Positions 53,629 through 62,473 of a stretch of 64,000 nucleotides of DNA are shown in pieces. Source of the DNA: FEN-1219 sp963713355 (GTDB taxonomy: Bacteria > Pseudomonadota > Gammaproteobacteria > Steroidobacterales > Rariloculaceae). The notes below the pieces were generated by a model. That model did no database searches, had not been told where the DNA came from, and worked only from the letters and a program-made list of their open reading frames with translations. The position numbers were made by a program, and so were the translations under genes. Every line of letters starts with the position of its first letter. Position 1 is the first letter of the stretch. The stretch spans positions 1,054,001 to 1,118,000 of the forward strand of contig CAVQLK010000006.1 of the NCBI GenBank assembly GCA_963713355.1, given 5' to 3'.

Positions 53629-56058
53629 CTAGTCCGCGCGCGCAGTCACCTCGTTCGCGGGTTCGGTATGCGGCAACGCCTGCATGCGGAACGAATCGCT
53701 GTTCACAATGCCGGCGACGATCGCCCCGAACCGGTAATCGTCGTCTTCGGCCGCGCGCACGACGGCGCGCACCTGCGGCATGTCGAAATACTCGAGCTCG
53801 CGCCCGAGCGCATACATCATCAACTTCGTTGTGAGGGCCTGCACGAACTGATCGGAGCGGCGAAGCAGCGCTGCCCTGAGCTCGATCGGGCCGCTGATCG
53901 GTTGGCCGCCCGGCAGCTCCGTCGTCGCGTCGATCGATTCCTCGGCTTGCGCGTCGAAGTCGCGCCATTGGCCCGTCGCGGAAAAATTCTCGAGCGCCAG
54001 GCCGTAGGGATCGATGACACCGTGACAGGCCTTGCAGTTCGGGTCCTCACGGTGCTGCTCGAGCCGGGCCCGAACCGTCTTCGGTTTCTCGCCGGGCGGT
54101 GTCGAGAGATCCGTCTCGACGTTCGGCGGCGGTGGCGTGGGTGGTGTGCCCATGAGCTTGTCGAGCACCCAGGCTCCGCGCAGCACGGGCGACGTGCGGT
54201 CGCCGTACGAGGTGCGCAACAGCACTGCACCTTTGCCGAGCAAGCCGCGGCGAGCCTCGTCCGCAACGGTCACGCGGCGGAACTGTGGGCCGTGCACCGA
54301 GCTCATGCCGTAGTGGCGAGCGAGCCGCTCGTTGACGAACGTGTGGTCGGCCGTCAGGAGCTCCTGCACGTTGCGGTTCTCGAGCAGCACGCTCGCAATG
54401 AAGAGCTCGATTTCCTGCGCGAAGTCGTCGCGCAGTGTGTCGCTGAACTCGGGAAACAACCGCTCGTCGGGCACGACGGCCTCGAGCTCGTCGACGTTGA
54501 GCCAACGCAGCGCGAACCGCGTGACGAGTGTCCCGGCGCGCGCGTCCGCGAGCATGCGTTCGACTTGCTCTTCGACGACGTCGGGGTCGCGCAGCTTGCC
54601 GTCGGCCGCGAGCTCGAGCAGCTCCTCGTCGGGTCCCTGATTCCAGAGGAAGAACGACAACCGCGTGGCGAGCTCGAAGTCGTCGAGTGCGAACGTCTCG
54701 CCGGTATCGGGCTCGGACGGCGCAATGGCGCGATAGAGGAAGTCCGGGCTCGCGAGCACGGCCGTCACGAGGTGCTCGACGCCGATATCGAATCCGCCGG
54801 CCGCGCGGCCGTTCTCGTAGAACGGCATCAAGCGCTCGAGATCGCTCGCATCCGCGGGACGGCGGAACGCGCGCGTCGCGAGCGTCTTCGCGATGCGCTC
54901 GGCACACGGAAGTTCCTCGGCTGCGGACGCAGGCGTGCAGACGAAGATCTTGTCGCGGCTCGCCGTGCGCGACAGGCCCGTCGCGCCGAACGGCCCTTCG
55001 ACCTGGACGCCGCTGCCGATGAGGCGCGGCACGCGCATCTTGCCCGTGTAGCTGAAGCCGCCGTACGGCTGGAAACCGAAGATGTGATCCTCGGTCGCGG
55101 CGCGCGCGCGCTCGACGAACGTGATTGCGATCTCGTGAACTCCGGCGGTGACGTTGACGGGGATCTTCGTGAAGCGTTGCATGATCTCGGCGCGCGCCGG
55201 CGCGCCGCCGCGGTTGACGAAGTTGAGGTCTTCGCGGCCGCCGAGCTTGGCGCTGAACACCTCCTGGCGGTCGAGCAGCATCACGACCGTGTGCTCACTT
55301 TCGAGCGAGCGCGCGTACAGACCGACGTCGAGGTCTGTGATCGTGATTCGGTACTCGCCGTCGGCGAGAAAGTTATGCGTGAAGCGCATGCCGCCGCGAG
55401 TGCCGAGCGGCATGCCGTCGACGTAGTCGTCCTGGTCGTCCTCGGGAGGAGGCGGGGGAAACGAAACGCTCGCGACTTTCGGCGCGGTCTCGCCGACCGC
55501 GAGATGTGCGACGTAGCGCGCGACGCCGACGTACTGCTCGAGGAACGCCGGCGAGACGCTGAGCGCCGCGGCGATGTTGTCGAAGCCGTCGACCTCGATC
55601 TCGGCCGGCAGGAACTCCGCGGCATCGATGTCGACGCCGACGAGATCGCGTACGGCCGTCGCGTACTCCGTGCGGGTCAAGCGCTGGATCGGCACGTGGC
55701 CGGCGCGCGGTATGACCGCGCTGCGGTCGATCGTGCGCTCGAGCCACGCGATGAACGAATCGACACGCGGCTGCTCGGGCTGCGGCCCGCCCGGCGGCGG
55801 CATCAGCCGGCCGCGCAACTTGCGTATGGCGGCTTCGAACACCCGAGGCTCGAGCGGCACCGAATCGGGCCCCATGCCTTCGAGCACGAGGCCGCCGGCG
55901 GATTCGGCTGCGTTATGGCATTCGACGCAGTAACTCTGGACGAGCGTCCATTGCTCCTCGCCGCGGTCGCCGAGGATGCCGGCGCGATGCACGACGACGG
56001 CGGCGACGGCCAGCGCAGCAGCGCCGGCAGCGCCCAACAGCAGGGTGGAACGGGCCAT
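53629..56058 (-). CDS. DUF1592 planctomycete-type cytochrome protein, second copy, intact
   Basis: 809 residues from the ATG at 56056-56058; a GTG at 56088 adds ten codons. A single N-terminal helix (5-23) anchors or exports it. CVECH (44-48) and CKACH (675-679) are the two c-haem motifs, with PSD3/DUF1587, PSD5/DUF1595, PSD4/DUF1592 (LSFFLWNQGPDEELLELAADG), PSCyt3/DUF1588 (DRTSPVLRGAWVLDKLMG) and PSD2/DUF1585 between and after them. Likely a periplasmic dihaem redox protein. It heads the second module, and its promoter must lie in 56059-56227. Confidence 0.92.
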   Translation of the reverse strand: MARSTLLLGAAGAAALAVAAVVVHRAGILGDRGEEQWTLVQSYCVECHNAAESAGGLVLEGMGPDSVPLEPRVFEAAIRKLRGRLMPPPGGPQPEQPRVDSFIAWLERTIDRSAVIPRAGHVPIQRLTRTEYATAVRDLVGVDIDAAEFLPAEIEVDGFDNIAAALSVSPAFLEQYVGVARYVAHLAVGETAPKVASVSFPPPPPEDDQDDYVDGMPLGTRGGMRFTHNFLADGEYRITITDLDVGLYARSLESEHTVVMLLDRQEVFSAKLGGREDLNFVNRGGAPARAEIMQRFTKIPVNVTAGVHEIAITFVERARAATEDHIFGFQPYGGFSYTGKMRVPRLIGSGVQVEGPFGATGLSRTASRDKIFVCTPASAAEELPCAERIAKTLATRAFRRPADASDLERLMPFYENGRAAGGFDIGVEHLVTAVLASPDFLYRAIAPSEPDTGETFALDDFELATRLSFFLWNQGPDEELLELAADGKLRDPDVVEEQVERMLADARAGTLVTRFALRWLNVDELEAVVPDERLFPEFSDTLRDDFAQEIELFIASVLLENRNVQELLTADHTFVNERLARHYGMSSVHGPQFRRVTVADEARRGLLGKGAVLLRTSYGDRTSPVLRGAWVLDKLMGTPPTPPPPNVETDLSTPPGEKPKTVRARLEQHREDPNCKACHGVIDPYGLALENFSATGQWRDFDAQAEESIDATTELPGGQPISGPIELRAALLRRSDQFVQALTTKLMMYALGRELEYFDMPQVRAVVRAAEDDDYRFGAIVAGIVNSDSFRMQALPHTEPANEVTARAD

Positions 56059-56227
56059 AAGCAACTGTTTATAAAGGAGCGTGCGCACAGCGTCCAGCCG
56101 GCGCGGCGAATCTCCAGATTGAGGGTCGGCGCGGCCGCGTGCCGAAGGCCCGTGCGGGCGGGCTCACTCTGATGTGCTCCAGTTCATCGCGCGCCCGAGG
56201 TGGCGTTGTACGATGCATCGACGACGG

Positions 56228-56277
56228 ACGCGGACACGGATGTCCGCGGTAGAGCAATGCAAGGAGCAATTGCCGAG
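56228..56277 (+). repeat. Dispersed two-hairpin repeat, copy B
   Basis: Stem CGCGGACA/TGTCCGCG around CGGA, then GCAAT-loop-ATTGC. Both stems differ from copies A and C by paired changes that keep pairing. The right end merges with the GAGGAG ribosome site of the gene at 56288. Confidence 0.8.
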
Positions 56278-56287
56278 GAGCGGGCTC

Positions 56288-56665
56288 ATGCAACGACTGT
56301 CCCTGACGTTTCTCGCGGCCGCGCTGGCTCTCGCGGCAGCGGCCGCCCGTGCGCAGGGCGGCGACCTCGCCGGCGTGACGATGCGCGTCCTCGACGACGT
56401 CAGCGACGTGGACGCGGTCGTCCTCGAGCTCGATTCGAGCCGCGCTGAGGACGAAGAAGGCGCCGGGCGCAGCAGCGGCGCGAGTAGCGACGAGCCGGCT
56501 GCCGATGGCGACGCTGCGGAGATTTCCGCTGCGGATGCCGAAGAGGATCGCCTCGACGATCGCAGCGAAGCCGAGCTTCATGACTCCGATGCCGACGAGC
56601 GCAGCGAAAGCCGCCTCGAGGATCGCGACGTCGAGCGCCCCGCGGCCGCGGCGCCGGCTCCCTAG
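56288..56665 (+). CDS. Secreted acidic low-complexity protein
   Basis: 125 residues from the ATG at 56288 (GAGGAG eight bases upstream). A signal peptide ends at ARAQ. The mature part starts GGDLAGVTMRVLDDVSDVDAVVLEL and becomes a highly acidic Asp/Glu/Ser/Ala region, probably disordered. A two-hairpin repeat immediately precedes it and supplies part of the leader. It may be genuine or a chance frame; the ribosome site and signal peptide favour the former. Function unknown. Confidence 0.55.
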   Translation: MQRLSLTFLAAALALAAAAARAQGGDLAGVTMRVLDDVSDVDAVVLELDSSRAEDEEGAGRSSGASSDEPAADGDAAEISAADAEEDRLDDRSEAELHDSDADERSESRLEDRDVERPAAAAPAP

Positions 56666-56700
56666 TCGCGGCGCGGCTCCGCGCGGCGCGGACGGGCCGT

Positions 56701-57633
56701 TTACGCGCAGCCCTTGAGACGCTCGAGATGAGCGTGCCCGCGGCGCACGTCGCCGAGCGCGTCGTCGGAAACGTCGACCTCGATGAAGCCGTGCGCCACG
56801 CCCGTCTCGCGCATCGCCGCGAGCACCGCCGCGAAGTCGATCGTGCCCGCACCGGGGGCGACGAGCTTTCGCTGCGGGACTTCGTTCTGGATCTTGGGAT
56901 CGTAATCCTTCAAATGACAGGCGATGACGCGGCCTGCGTGCTTGCGCAAATAGGCCACGGGATCGACACCCGCCGTCGCGAGCCAACCGACGTCTAGCTC
57001 GATCTTCACGAGCTCGGTATCGGTGTTGCTCATCAGGTAGTCGTAGGGCACAACGCCGTCGACGCGCGTGAATTCGATGTGATGATTGTGATAACCGAAC
57101 GTCAGCCCGCGCTCGCGATATTCGTGGCCCGTACGGTTCAATTTTTCGGCGAGGCCGTCGAGCTGCGCGCGGCTTTGCGCCGGCACCATGGCAAAGCGGC
57201 CGTCGACGGTGCCGCTGAACTCGCTCGGCAGCGCGACGATGAGCGCCTCCAGCCCAAGCGTGCGTGCAATCTCCGCGATCGCAGCGGTGTTCGTGAGGTC
57301 GCCGCCGACGTGCGAGATCGGCACTCGGATACCGGTCTCGTCGAGGGTACGTTTGAGGTCGCGCGCCGGTAGCCCGAACAGCGTCGCGTTCTCTGGGCCG
57401 TTCAGTCCGAAGAGCTCGGCTTCGACGAGCCCGAGCTCGCGCAGCGAGCGCAGTGCGGCGCGCGGATCGCGTTCGAGCCCCTCGCGAACCGTGTATAGCT
57501 GAACCCCCGCCGCGGGCCCCGCGCAGCCGCCGGCGCGCTCGGCGGGCTGCGACAGCAAATCGAACGCGGCCGTGGCAGCCAGCGAGCCGGTGGCCAGGGC
57601 TGTTCCTTTGGCAAGAAAATCACGTCGATTCAT
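56701..57633 (-). CDS. Tat-exported sugar phosphate isomerase/epimerase family protein
   Basis: 310 residues from the ATG at 57631-57633. A twin-arginine signal (NRRDFLAKGTALATGSL) precedes an AP-endonuclease-2/xylose-isomerase-like TIM barrel: GVQLYTVREGL at strand one, FGYHNHHIEF with metal-ligand His, VKIELDVGW, ACHLKDYD and GFIEVDVSDD with Glu/Asp/His ligands. Exported members of this family are thought to process sugars or polyols; substrate unknown. Last of a four-gene leftward operon, 17 bases after the PhzF-like gene. Confidence 0.87.
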   Translation of the reverse strand: MNRRDFLAKGTALATGSLAATAAFDLLSQPAERAGGCAGPAAGVQLYTVREGLERDPRAALRSLRELGLVEAELFGLNGPENATLFGLPARDLKRTLDETGIRVPISHVGGDLTNTAAIAEIARTLGLEALIVALPSEFSGTVDGRFAMVPAQSRAQLDGLAEKLNRTGHEYRERGLTFGYHNHHIEFTRVDGVVPYDYLMSNTDTELVKIELDVGWLATAGVDPVAYLRKHAGRVIACHLKDYDPKIQNEVPQRKLVAPGAGTIDFAAVLAAMRETGVAHGFIEVDVSDDALGDVRRGHAHLERLKGCA

Positions 57634-57650
57634 AAAGATACAGCCCCGAC

Positions 57651-58487
57651 TTAAAGTTTGACCTTGCCTTCGACGAGCGTTACCGAGTCGCCGCCGATCC
57701 AGACGTCGTCGCCGCGCTTCTCGACGTAGACGCGGCCGTCTCGGCCGAGCGCGGTGCCCTGGATCGCGACGTAGCGCTCGGGTGCCAACTTCGCGCCGAT
57801 CAACCACTGCGCGAGTCCTGCCTGCAAGCTGCCGGTGACCGGGTCCTCATTCGGGCCCGAGCCGCCGATGAAGGCACGCATCTCGAACAGCGCTTCGTGA
57901 CCCGGCGGCATCGGCGCGACGACACCGATGTCCTTCGGTGTGAGGCGCGCGAAGTCGGGCTTCAGCGCGAGCAGCTCGTCGCGCGAGCCGAGCATGACCG
58001 CGACCCAGCCGGGACCGTTGTCGACCCACTGAGCCGCGCGGACCGCCTTACGCTCTACGCCCAAGCTGCGCGTGACCGCGGCGAGCGTCGGCGCGTCGAC
58101 GTCGCCGCCGCGCAGAAGCGGCGGCGCAGCAAAAGCGAGGCGCTTGCCGTCGCGGCGCACACGTACGAGGCCGACGCCGCATTGCTGGACGATCTCGTCG
58201 CGCGAGCGCGGCTTGCCGCCCGCCGCGAGCCATGCATGACACGAGCCGAGCGTCGGATGGCCCGCGAACGGCAGCTCCGCGCTCGGGAAGAAGATGCGCA
58301 CGCGGTAATCGGCTTTGGGATCCGTCGGCGGCAGCAGGAACGTCGTTTCGCTCAAGTTCGTCCAATGCGCGAACTGCTGCATCGTCGCGTCGGACAATTC
58401 GACGGCGTCGTGCACTACGGCGAGCGCGTTGCCTTTCAGCGGCGTTGCCGTGAAAACGTCGATGGTCGTGTAGCGGTACTTATCCAT
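57651..58487 (-). CDS. PhzF family isomerase
   Basis: 278 residues, complete. It shows the PhzF opening (YTTIDVFTATPLKGNALAVV), the active-site region NLSETTFLLPP, the second-domain start FFPSAELPFAGHPTLGSCH (conserved AGHPT) and GSGPNEDPVTGSLQAGLAQWL. PhzF and its relatives isomerise small acids using a Glu/Asp; outside phenazine clusters the substrate is usually unknown. No other phenazine gene is present. It overlaps the transporter gene stop by eight bases. Confidence 0.92.
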   Translation of the reverse strand: MDKYRYTTIDVFTATPLKGNALAVVHDAVELSDATMQQFAHWTNLSETTFLLPPTDPKADYRVRIFFPSAELPFAGHPTLGSCHAWLAAGGKPRSRDEIVQQCGVGLVRVRRDGKRLAFAAPPLLRGGDVDAPTLAAVTRSLGVERKAVRAAQWVDNGPGWVAVMLGSRDELLALKPDFARLTPKDIGVVAPMPPGHEALFEMRAFIGGSGPNEDPVTGSLQAGLAQWLIGAKLAPERYVAIQGTALGRDGRVYVEKRGDDVWIGGDSVTLVEGKVKL

Positions 58488-59742
58488 GGTCGCGCGCCGG
58501 CGTGCGCGCTGCCGTCGAGGCAGCGTTGTACGCGACGGTCTCGTTGCGGAACAGGAAAGCGAAGACGATGGCTACCGCGGCCGCGAACGCCGCCGGATAC
58601 AGCCAGATCGACCGCCAGTCGTGCCCGCCGCCGCTCAAAGCGAAGGCATCGGTGAGCTGGCCGGCAATCCAGAAGCCGATCAGCATTCCGAGCCCGTAGG
58701 TCGCGAGCGTGATCAGCCCTTGCGCGGCGCTCTTGTAGCGGGGTCCCGCTTTCGAGTCCGTGAAGATTTGACCGGACACGAAAAAGAAGTCGTAGCAGAC
58801 GCCGTGCAGCGCGATGCCTAAGATCAGCATGAAGACGAGCTCGCCGGCATTGCCGTAGGCGAACAGCACGTAGCGCGCGGCCCACGCGAGCATGCCCATC
58901 AGCAGCGTCGCCTTCATGCCGAACCGCTTCAAGAAGAATGGCACGAGCAGCATGAACGCGACTTCGGACATCTGGCCGAGCGTCTGGATACCGGCAGCGT
59001 TCGCGACCTGTATCTCCGTCAGAAACTGATTGGCGTGCTGATAGTAGAAGGCAAGCGGAATGCATATGAGGATCGAGGCCAGGAAAAAAATCAGGAAATT
59101 GCGATCGCGCAGCAGCGCGAGCGCATCGATGCCGAGGGCCTCGCGCAGCCCGGCGCCCTCCCTTTTCAGCGGCGGCGTTCGCGGCAGAGTGAAGCTGAAG
59201 ATGCCCAGCACGAGGGACGCGGCCGCGGCCATGAAAAACGTGTTCCGCAACAGGCCCGCCGCGATGCCGGCTTGCGAGTCCCAGGCGAAGGCGTAACTGA
59301 TGGCGAGCCCCGCGACGATCCAGCCGACGGTGCCCCATACGCGGATGCTGCCGAAGTGGCGCGCCGGATCGTCCATCTGCCGAAACGAGATCGCGTTGAC
59401 GAGGGCGAGCGTCGGCATATACAGGATCATGTAAACGAGCAAATACGGATAAAAACCATCGAATTGCGCCGCGCTCGCGAGAAAGTACATGAGAGCGGCA
59501 CCGATCAAGTGAATGACGCCGAGCAGCCGCTCGGCATTCACGTACTTGTCGGCGATCAACCCGATGACGAACGGCGCGACGATGGCGCCCCACGACTGCG
59601 TCGAGTACGCCAGCGCGCTCTCGGCGCCGCTGACGCCGAGCGAGCCCGTCAAGTAGCTCCCCATCGTGACGAACCAGGCGCCCCAGATGAAGAACTCGAG
59701 GAACATCATGATGCTGAGACGCAGCCTGATCGCGGTGTTCAA
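58480..59742 (-). CDS. MFS transporter of the nucleoside:H+ symporter (NupG/XapB) type
   Basis: 420 residues. The start appears to be a TTG at 59740-59742, since GAAGGGGA stands at the right distance and an ATG eight bases upstream hits a stop after three codons. Twelve helices; the opening RLSIMMFLEFFIWGAWFVTMGSYL and FGSIRVWGTVGWIVAGLAI are typical of the nucleoside:H+ symporter family, whose members in such clusters often move sugars or inositols instead. It follows the epimerase gene by 17 bases and overlaps the PhzF gene. Confidence 0.88.
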   Translation of the reverse strand: MNTAIRLRLSIMMFLEFFIWGAWFVTMGSYLTGSLGVSGAESALAYSTQSWGAIVAPFVIGLIADKYVNAERLLGVIHLIGAALMYFLASAAQFDGFYPYLLVYMILYMPTLALVNAISFRQMDDPARHFGSIRVWGTVGWIVAGLAISYAFAWDSQAGIAAGLLRNTFFMAAAASLVLGIFSFTLPRTPPLKREGAGLREALGIDALALLRDRNFLIFFLASILICIPLAFYYQHANQFLTEIQVANAAGIQTLGQMSEVAFMLLVPFFLKRFGMKATLLMGMLAWAARYVLFAYGNAGELVFMLILGIALHGVCYDFFFVSGQIFTDSKAGPRYKSAAQGLITLATYGLGMLIGFWIAGQLTDAFALSGGGHDWRSIWLYPAAFAAAVAIVFAFLFRNETVAYNAASTAARTPARDHG

Positions 59743-59759
59743 GCGTCCATCCCCTTCAG

Positions 59760-60806
59760 TTATTCGTCGAGGCCAAGAATGCGGGCGTGCGTTTTACGGT
59801 CCGCCGAGCTCGCAGCGAAGTCGTCGAACGCCTTCGACGTCGTGCGGATCATGTGCGAGCGGATGAACGGCGCACCTTCGCGAGCGCCATCCTCGGGATG
59901 CTTCAAGCAGCACTCCCACTCGAGCACGGCCCAGCCACCGTAACCATGCTGCGCAAATTTGCTGAAGATCCGCGTGAAATCGACTTGGCCGTCGCCCGGC
60001 GAACGAAAACGCCCGGGTCGATCGATCCAGCTCTGATAGCCGCCGTATACGCCCGAGCGGCCGCTCGGCCGAAACTCCGCGTCCTTGACGTGAAACGCCT
60101 TGATGCGCTCGTGGTAGAGATCGATGAACGCTGCGTAGTCGAGCTGCTGCAGCACGAAGTGGCTTGGATCGAACAGGATGTTCGCACGCTTGTGGCCGCC
60201 GACGGACTCCAGAAAGCGCTCGAACGTCGCGCCGTCGTGCAGATCTTCCCCGGGGTGGATCTCGAAGCAGACGTCGACGCCGGCTTCCTCGAATGAGTCG
60301 AGGATCGGGCGCCAGCGGCGTGCGAGCTCGGCAAAGCCGGCTTCGACAAGCCCCTCCGGCCGCTGCGGCCATGGATACACCGTGTGCCAGAGCAGAGCGC
60401 CCGAGAACGTCGCGTGGGCTCTGAGCTTCAAGCGTTGGCTCGCCTTGGCCGCGTAACGCAGCTGCTGCGTGGCCCATTCTTGCCATGCCGCGGGGCGTTC
60501 ACGCAGCGCCGGCGGCGCAAAGGCCGCGAACTGCGGCGCGTATGCCGGGTGAACCGCGACGAGCTGGCCCTGCAGATGCGTCGAGAGCTCCGAGATCACG
60601 ATATCGGCGTCGGCGAGCTTGCCGGCGATGTCGTCGCAGTATGTCTGGCTCTTGGCAGCCTGCTCGAGGTCGAACAGCTTGGGATCGGTCGGAACCTGCA
60701 CGCCGACGTAGCCCAAGCCGGCGGCCCATTGGGCCATCGTCTCGAGCTTGTCGAACGGCGCCTTTGTGCCCGCAAACTGCGCCAAAAAAATCGCGGGGCC
60801 TTGCAT
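59760..60806 (-). CDS. Sugar phosphate isomerase/epimerase (xylose-isomerase-like TIM barrel)
   Basis: 348 residues, no signal peptide. The TIM barrel is marked by YVGVQVPTDPKLFDLEQA, RLKLRAHATFSGALLWHT, VCFEIHPGEDLHDG (Glu and His ligands), NILFDPSHFVLQQLDY (Asp, His), AFHVKDAEF (His, Asp) and VLEWECCLKHPEDG. These are the metal-binding blocks of the family. As first gene of the operon it gives a cytoplasmic counterpart to the exported epimerase at 56701; with the symporter between, a carbohydrate or polyol pathway is likely. Confidence 0.9.
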   Translation of the reverse strand: MQGPAIFLAQFAGTKAPFDKLETMAQWAAGLGYVGVQVPTDPKLFDLEQAAKSQTYCDDIAGKLADADIVISELSTHLQGQLVAVHPAYAPQFAAFAPPALRERPAAWQEWATQQLRYAAKASQRLKLRAHATFSGALLWHTVYPWPQRPEGLVEAGFAELARRWRPILDSFEEAGVDVCFEIHPGEDLHDGATFERFLESVGGHKRANILFDPSHFVLQQLDYAAFIDLYHERIKAFHVKDAEFRPSGRSGVYGGYQSWIDRPGRFRSPGDGQVDFTRIFSKFAQHGYGGWAVLEWECCLKHPEDGAREGAPFIRSHMIRTTSKAFDDFAASSADRKTHARILGLDE

Positions 60807-60885
60807 TCACGGACCTCGAGCGCGTGAGTCGTTACGTCACGTAGCACGAGGAGTATAGCCGGCAGCGTGCGATATGGTCAGGAAG

Positions 60886-61046
60886 AGCCAGCGATGTGAT
60901 GAGGGCCTTTCGGCAGCGTGCGCGACACGACGTCGCGCACGCAGCCTACAGGGATGGCCGCAATTTGCTCCTGCAGTTGCGGCACGCCGCCATCCATGGC
61001 GGCGTATTCACGGCGGTGCCGAAAGGCCCTCATCGCAGCGCTGGCT
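60886..61046. repeat. Composite inverted repeat enclosing copy D of the two-hairpin repeat
   Basis: Outer arms 60886-60915 and 61017-61046 pair over 30 bases with two mismatches. Inside lie a perfect 11-base hairpin (60916-60926 with 60932-60942, five-base loop) and, at 60957-61011 on the minus strand, a diverged copy D of the dispersed element (stem CGCCGCCAT-GG-ATGGCGGCG, second stem CCGCAA/TTGCGG). The 268-base gap between the epimerase and glycine-zipper genes is almost wholly this structure. Confidence 0.8.
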
Positions 61047-61074
61047 CGCTGCGATGCGCGACACCGTCCTGCTA

Positions 61075-61644
61075 TCAGCGTGCGGCTTGCCAGACTCCGG
61101 GCTGCGACTGACATGCGAGGCCCGTCTGCGACGAACGCTCGCGGCCCGCCACCGTCACGAGCGTGTACTCGCGGCACGGCTTGCCGTTGCGCGTGCTTCC
61201 GGCGCCGGGCGACATCTCGTACCGCAAACCGGCCGTTTCGTTCGCCCAGGTGATGCGCTGGCCCGGCTGCGCGATCTCGAGCGCATGGCCGAAGCAGCCG
61301 CGGTCGGCTTCGTCGAGCTCGCGGCCGATGCGGTTGCCGATCACAGCGCCCGCGATGACGCCGACGATCGTCGCGACGGTTCGATGCTCGTCCGCAACGC
61401 GATTCGCGATCACGCCGCCTGCGATGGCGCCGACGACGGTCGCGATCTCTTGGCGATTGCAGCTACCCGACGAGATGTCGAAGTCGCGCTCCCACGAAAC
61501 ACCTGCGTAGCCGACATAGTAGGGATCGTGCTTCTTGCGCCAGCCGTGCGCGGGTGCGTGTGCCGGCGGATCTGCGAGCGCAGGACCCGCCCAGACGACG
61601 AGCGAAGAGGCCATCACAAGAGCGGCTTTTATAGGTGCGTGCAT
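61075..61644 (-). CDS. Glycine-zipper 2TM surface protein
   Basis: 189 residues from the ATG at 61642-61644 (GGGAGA upstream). A signal peptide ends at ALADP. Residues about 65-105 form the glycine zipper (IATVVGAIAGGVIANRVADEHRTVATIVGVIAGAVIGNRIGRELD), two helices with GxxxG-type spacing. The C-terminal domain carries WANETAGLRYEMSPG and CREYTLVTVAG, the family's usual tail with its cysteines. Such proteins are periplasmic or outer-membrane associated. Divergent from the gene at 61921. Confidence 0.87.
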   Translation of the reverse strand: MHAPIKAALVMASSLVVWAGPALADPPAHAPAHGWRKKHDPYYVGYAGVSWERDFDISSGSCNRQEIATVVGAIAGGVIANRVADEHRTVATIVGVIAGAVIGNRIGRELDEADRGCFGHALEIAQPGQRITWANETAGLRYEMSPGAGSTRNGKPCREYTLVTVAGRERSSQTGLACQSQPGVWQAAR

Positions 61645-61920
61645 GAGTCGTTTCTCCCGGAATTCGACATGCGATTGTCGACGAGATCGGCGCGGCGCAG
61701 TGAGAACGATGTCACATCCGATTCGTGTAGCGAGACACTGGTAAGTGTTGTCGTCCGGCGACAGGAAGACACGAGTTTCACGTGCGCCGCCTAAACCCTG
61801 TCGGCAAATCACGACGGCCGCTTTTTGTTAGCTTGTTTTGCGGCGCAGTTCACAGGCGCGCCTGACCTGGCTCGCAGACACTTCGCGTCGATCATCAAGA
61901 CTCAGGGAAGGGTGTTGGCG

Positions 61921-62439
61921 ATGAAGACTCTACCGAGCGCCGCACTGTTCGGAGCGGCATGGTTGGCTTTGGCGGCCGGCGCCGTCGCGCAAGAGCTCGC
62001 GAGCGCCGAAATGCGCAGCCTCGACGAGCAGGTGCAGGAAATCAAAACCGACGTGCTCGGCATCGCGTCGGAGCTGAACCGACTCGAGGAGAAGCTGCTG
62101 TATCCGTCGAATACGCAGCTCGCGGTGTTCGTCTCGATCGCGGAAGGCGAGACGTTTCGCCTCGACTCGATGCAGATCAACATCGACGGCGACCTCGCGA
62201 CGCATTTCCTATATAGCTTCAAAGAGCTCGAGGCGCTGCAAAACGGCGGCGTGCAACGCGTCTATACGGGCAACGTGCCGACCGGCGGCCATGAAATTGC
62301 CGTTTCGATCAACGGCAAGACGCCCGGTGGCGACGATTTCGTGAGCTCGGAGACGTTCTCTTTCGACAAGGGCGTCGAGCCGAAGCTGCTCGGTATCGCA
62401 TTGAACGGTCCCGAGGCGATAGAGCTTGGCGAGTGGTGA
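61921..62439 (+). CDS. Secreted protein with coiled-coil segment, partner of the TPR gene
   Basis: 172 residues from the ATG at 61921. A signal peptide ends at GAVAQ. Residues about 28-60 form a coiled coil (RSLDEQVQEIKTDVLGIASELNRLEEKLLYP). The rest is a beta domain (LAVFVSIAEGETFRLDSMQINIDG; GGHEIAVSINGKTPGGDDF). No named family recognised. It is 34 bases before the large TPR gene and probably forms one operon with it, suggesting a cell-envelope complex. Confidence 0.7.
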   Translation: MKTLPSAALFGAAWLALAAGAVAQELASAEMRSLDEQVQEIKTDVLGIASELNRLEEKLLYPSNTQLAVFVSIAEGETFRLDSMQINIDGDLATHFLYSFKELEALQNGGVQRVYTGNVPTGGHEIAVSINGKTPGGDDFVSSETFSFDKGVEPKLLGIALNGPEAIELGEW

Positions 62440-62473
62440 GCGGCGAAAGCCGCGCTCATCGAAGGCGTTGTTC

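Noticed and set aside
53563..56172. 869-codon open frame on the plus strand opposite the DUF1592 gene
   Set aside because: Antisense shadow of a highly GC-rich gene; Arg/Ala/Glu-rich with no family resemblance, while the minus strand gives a complete known protein.
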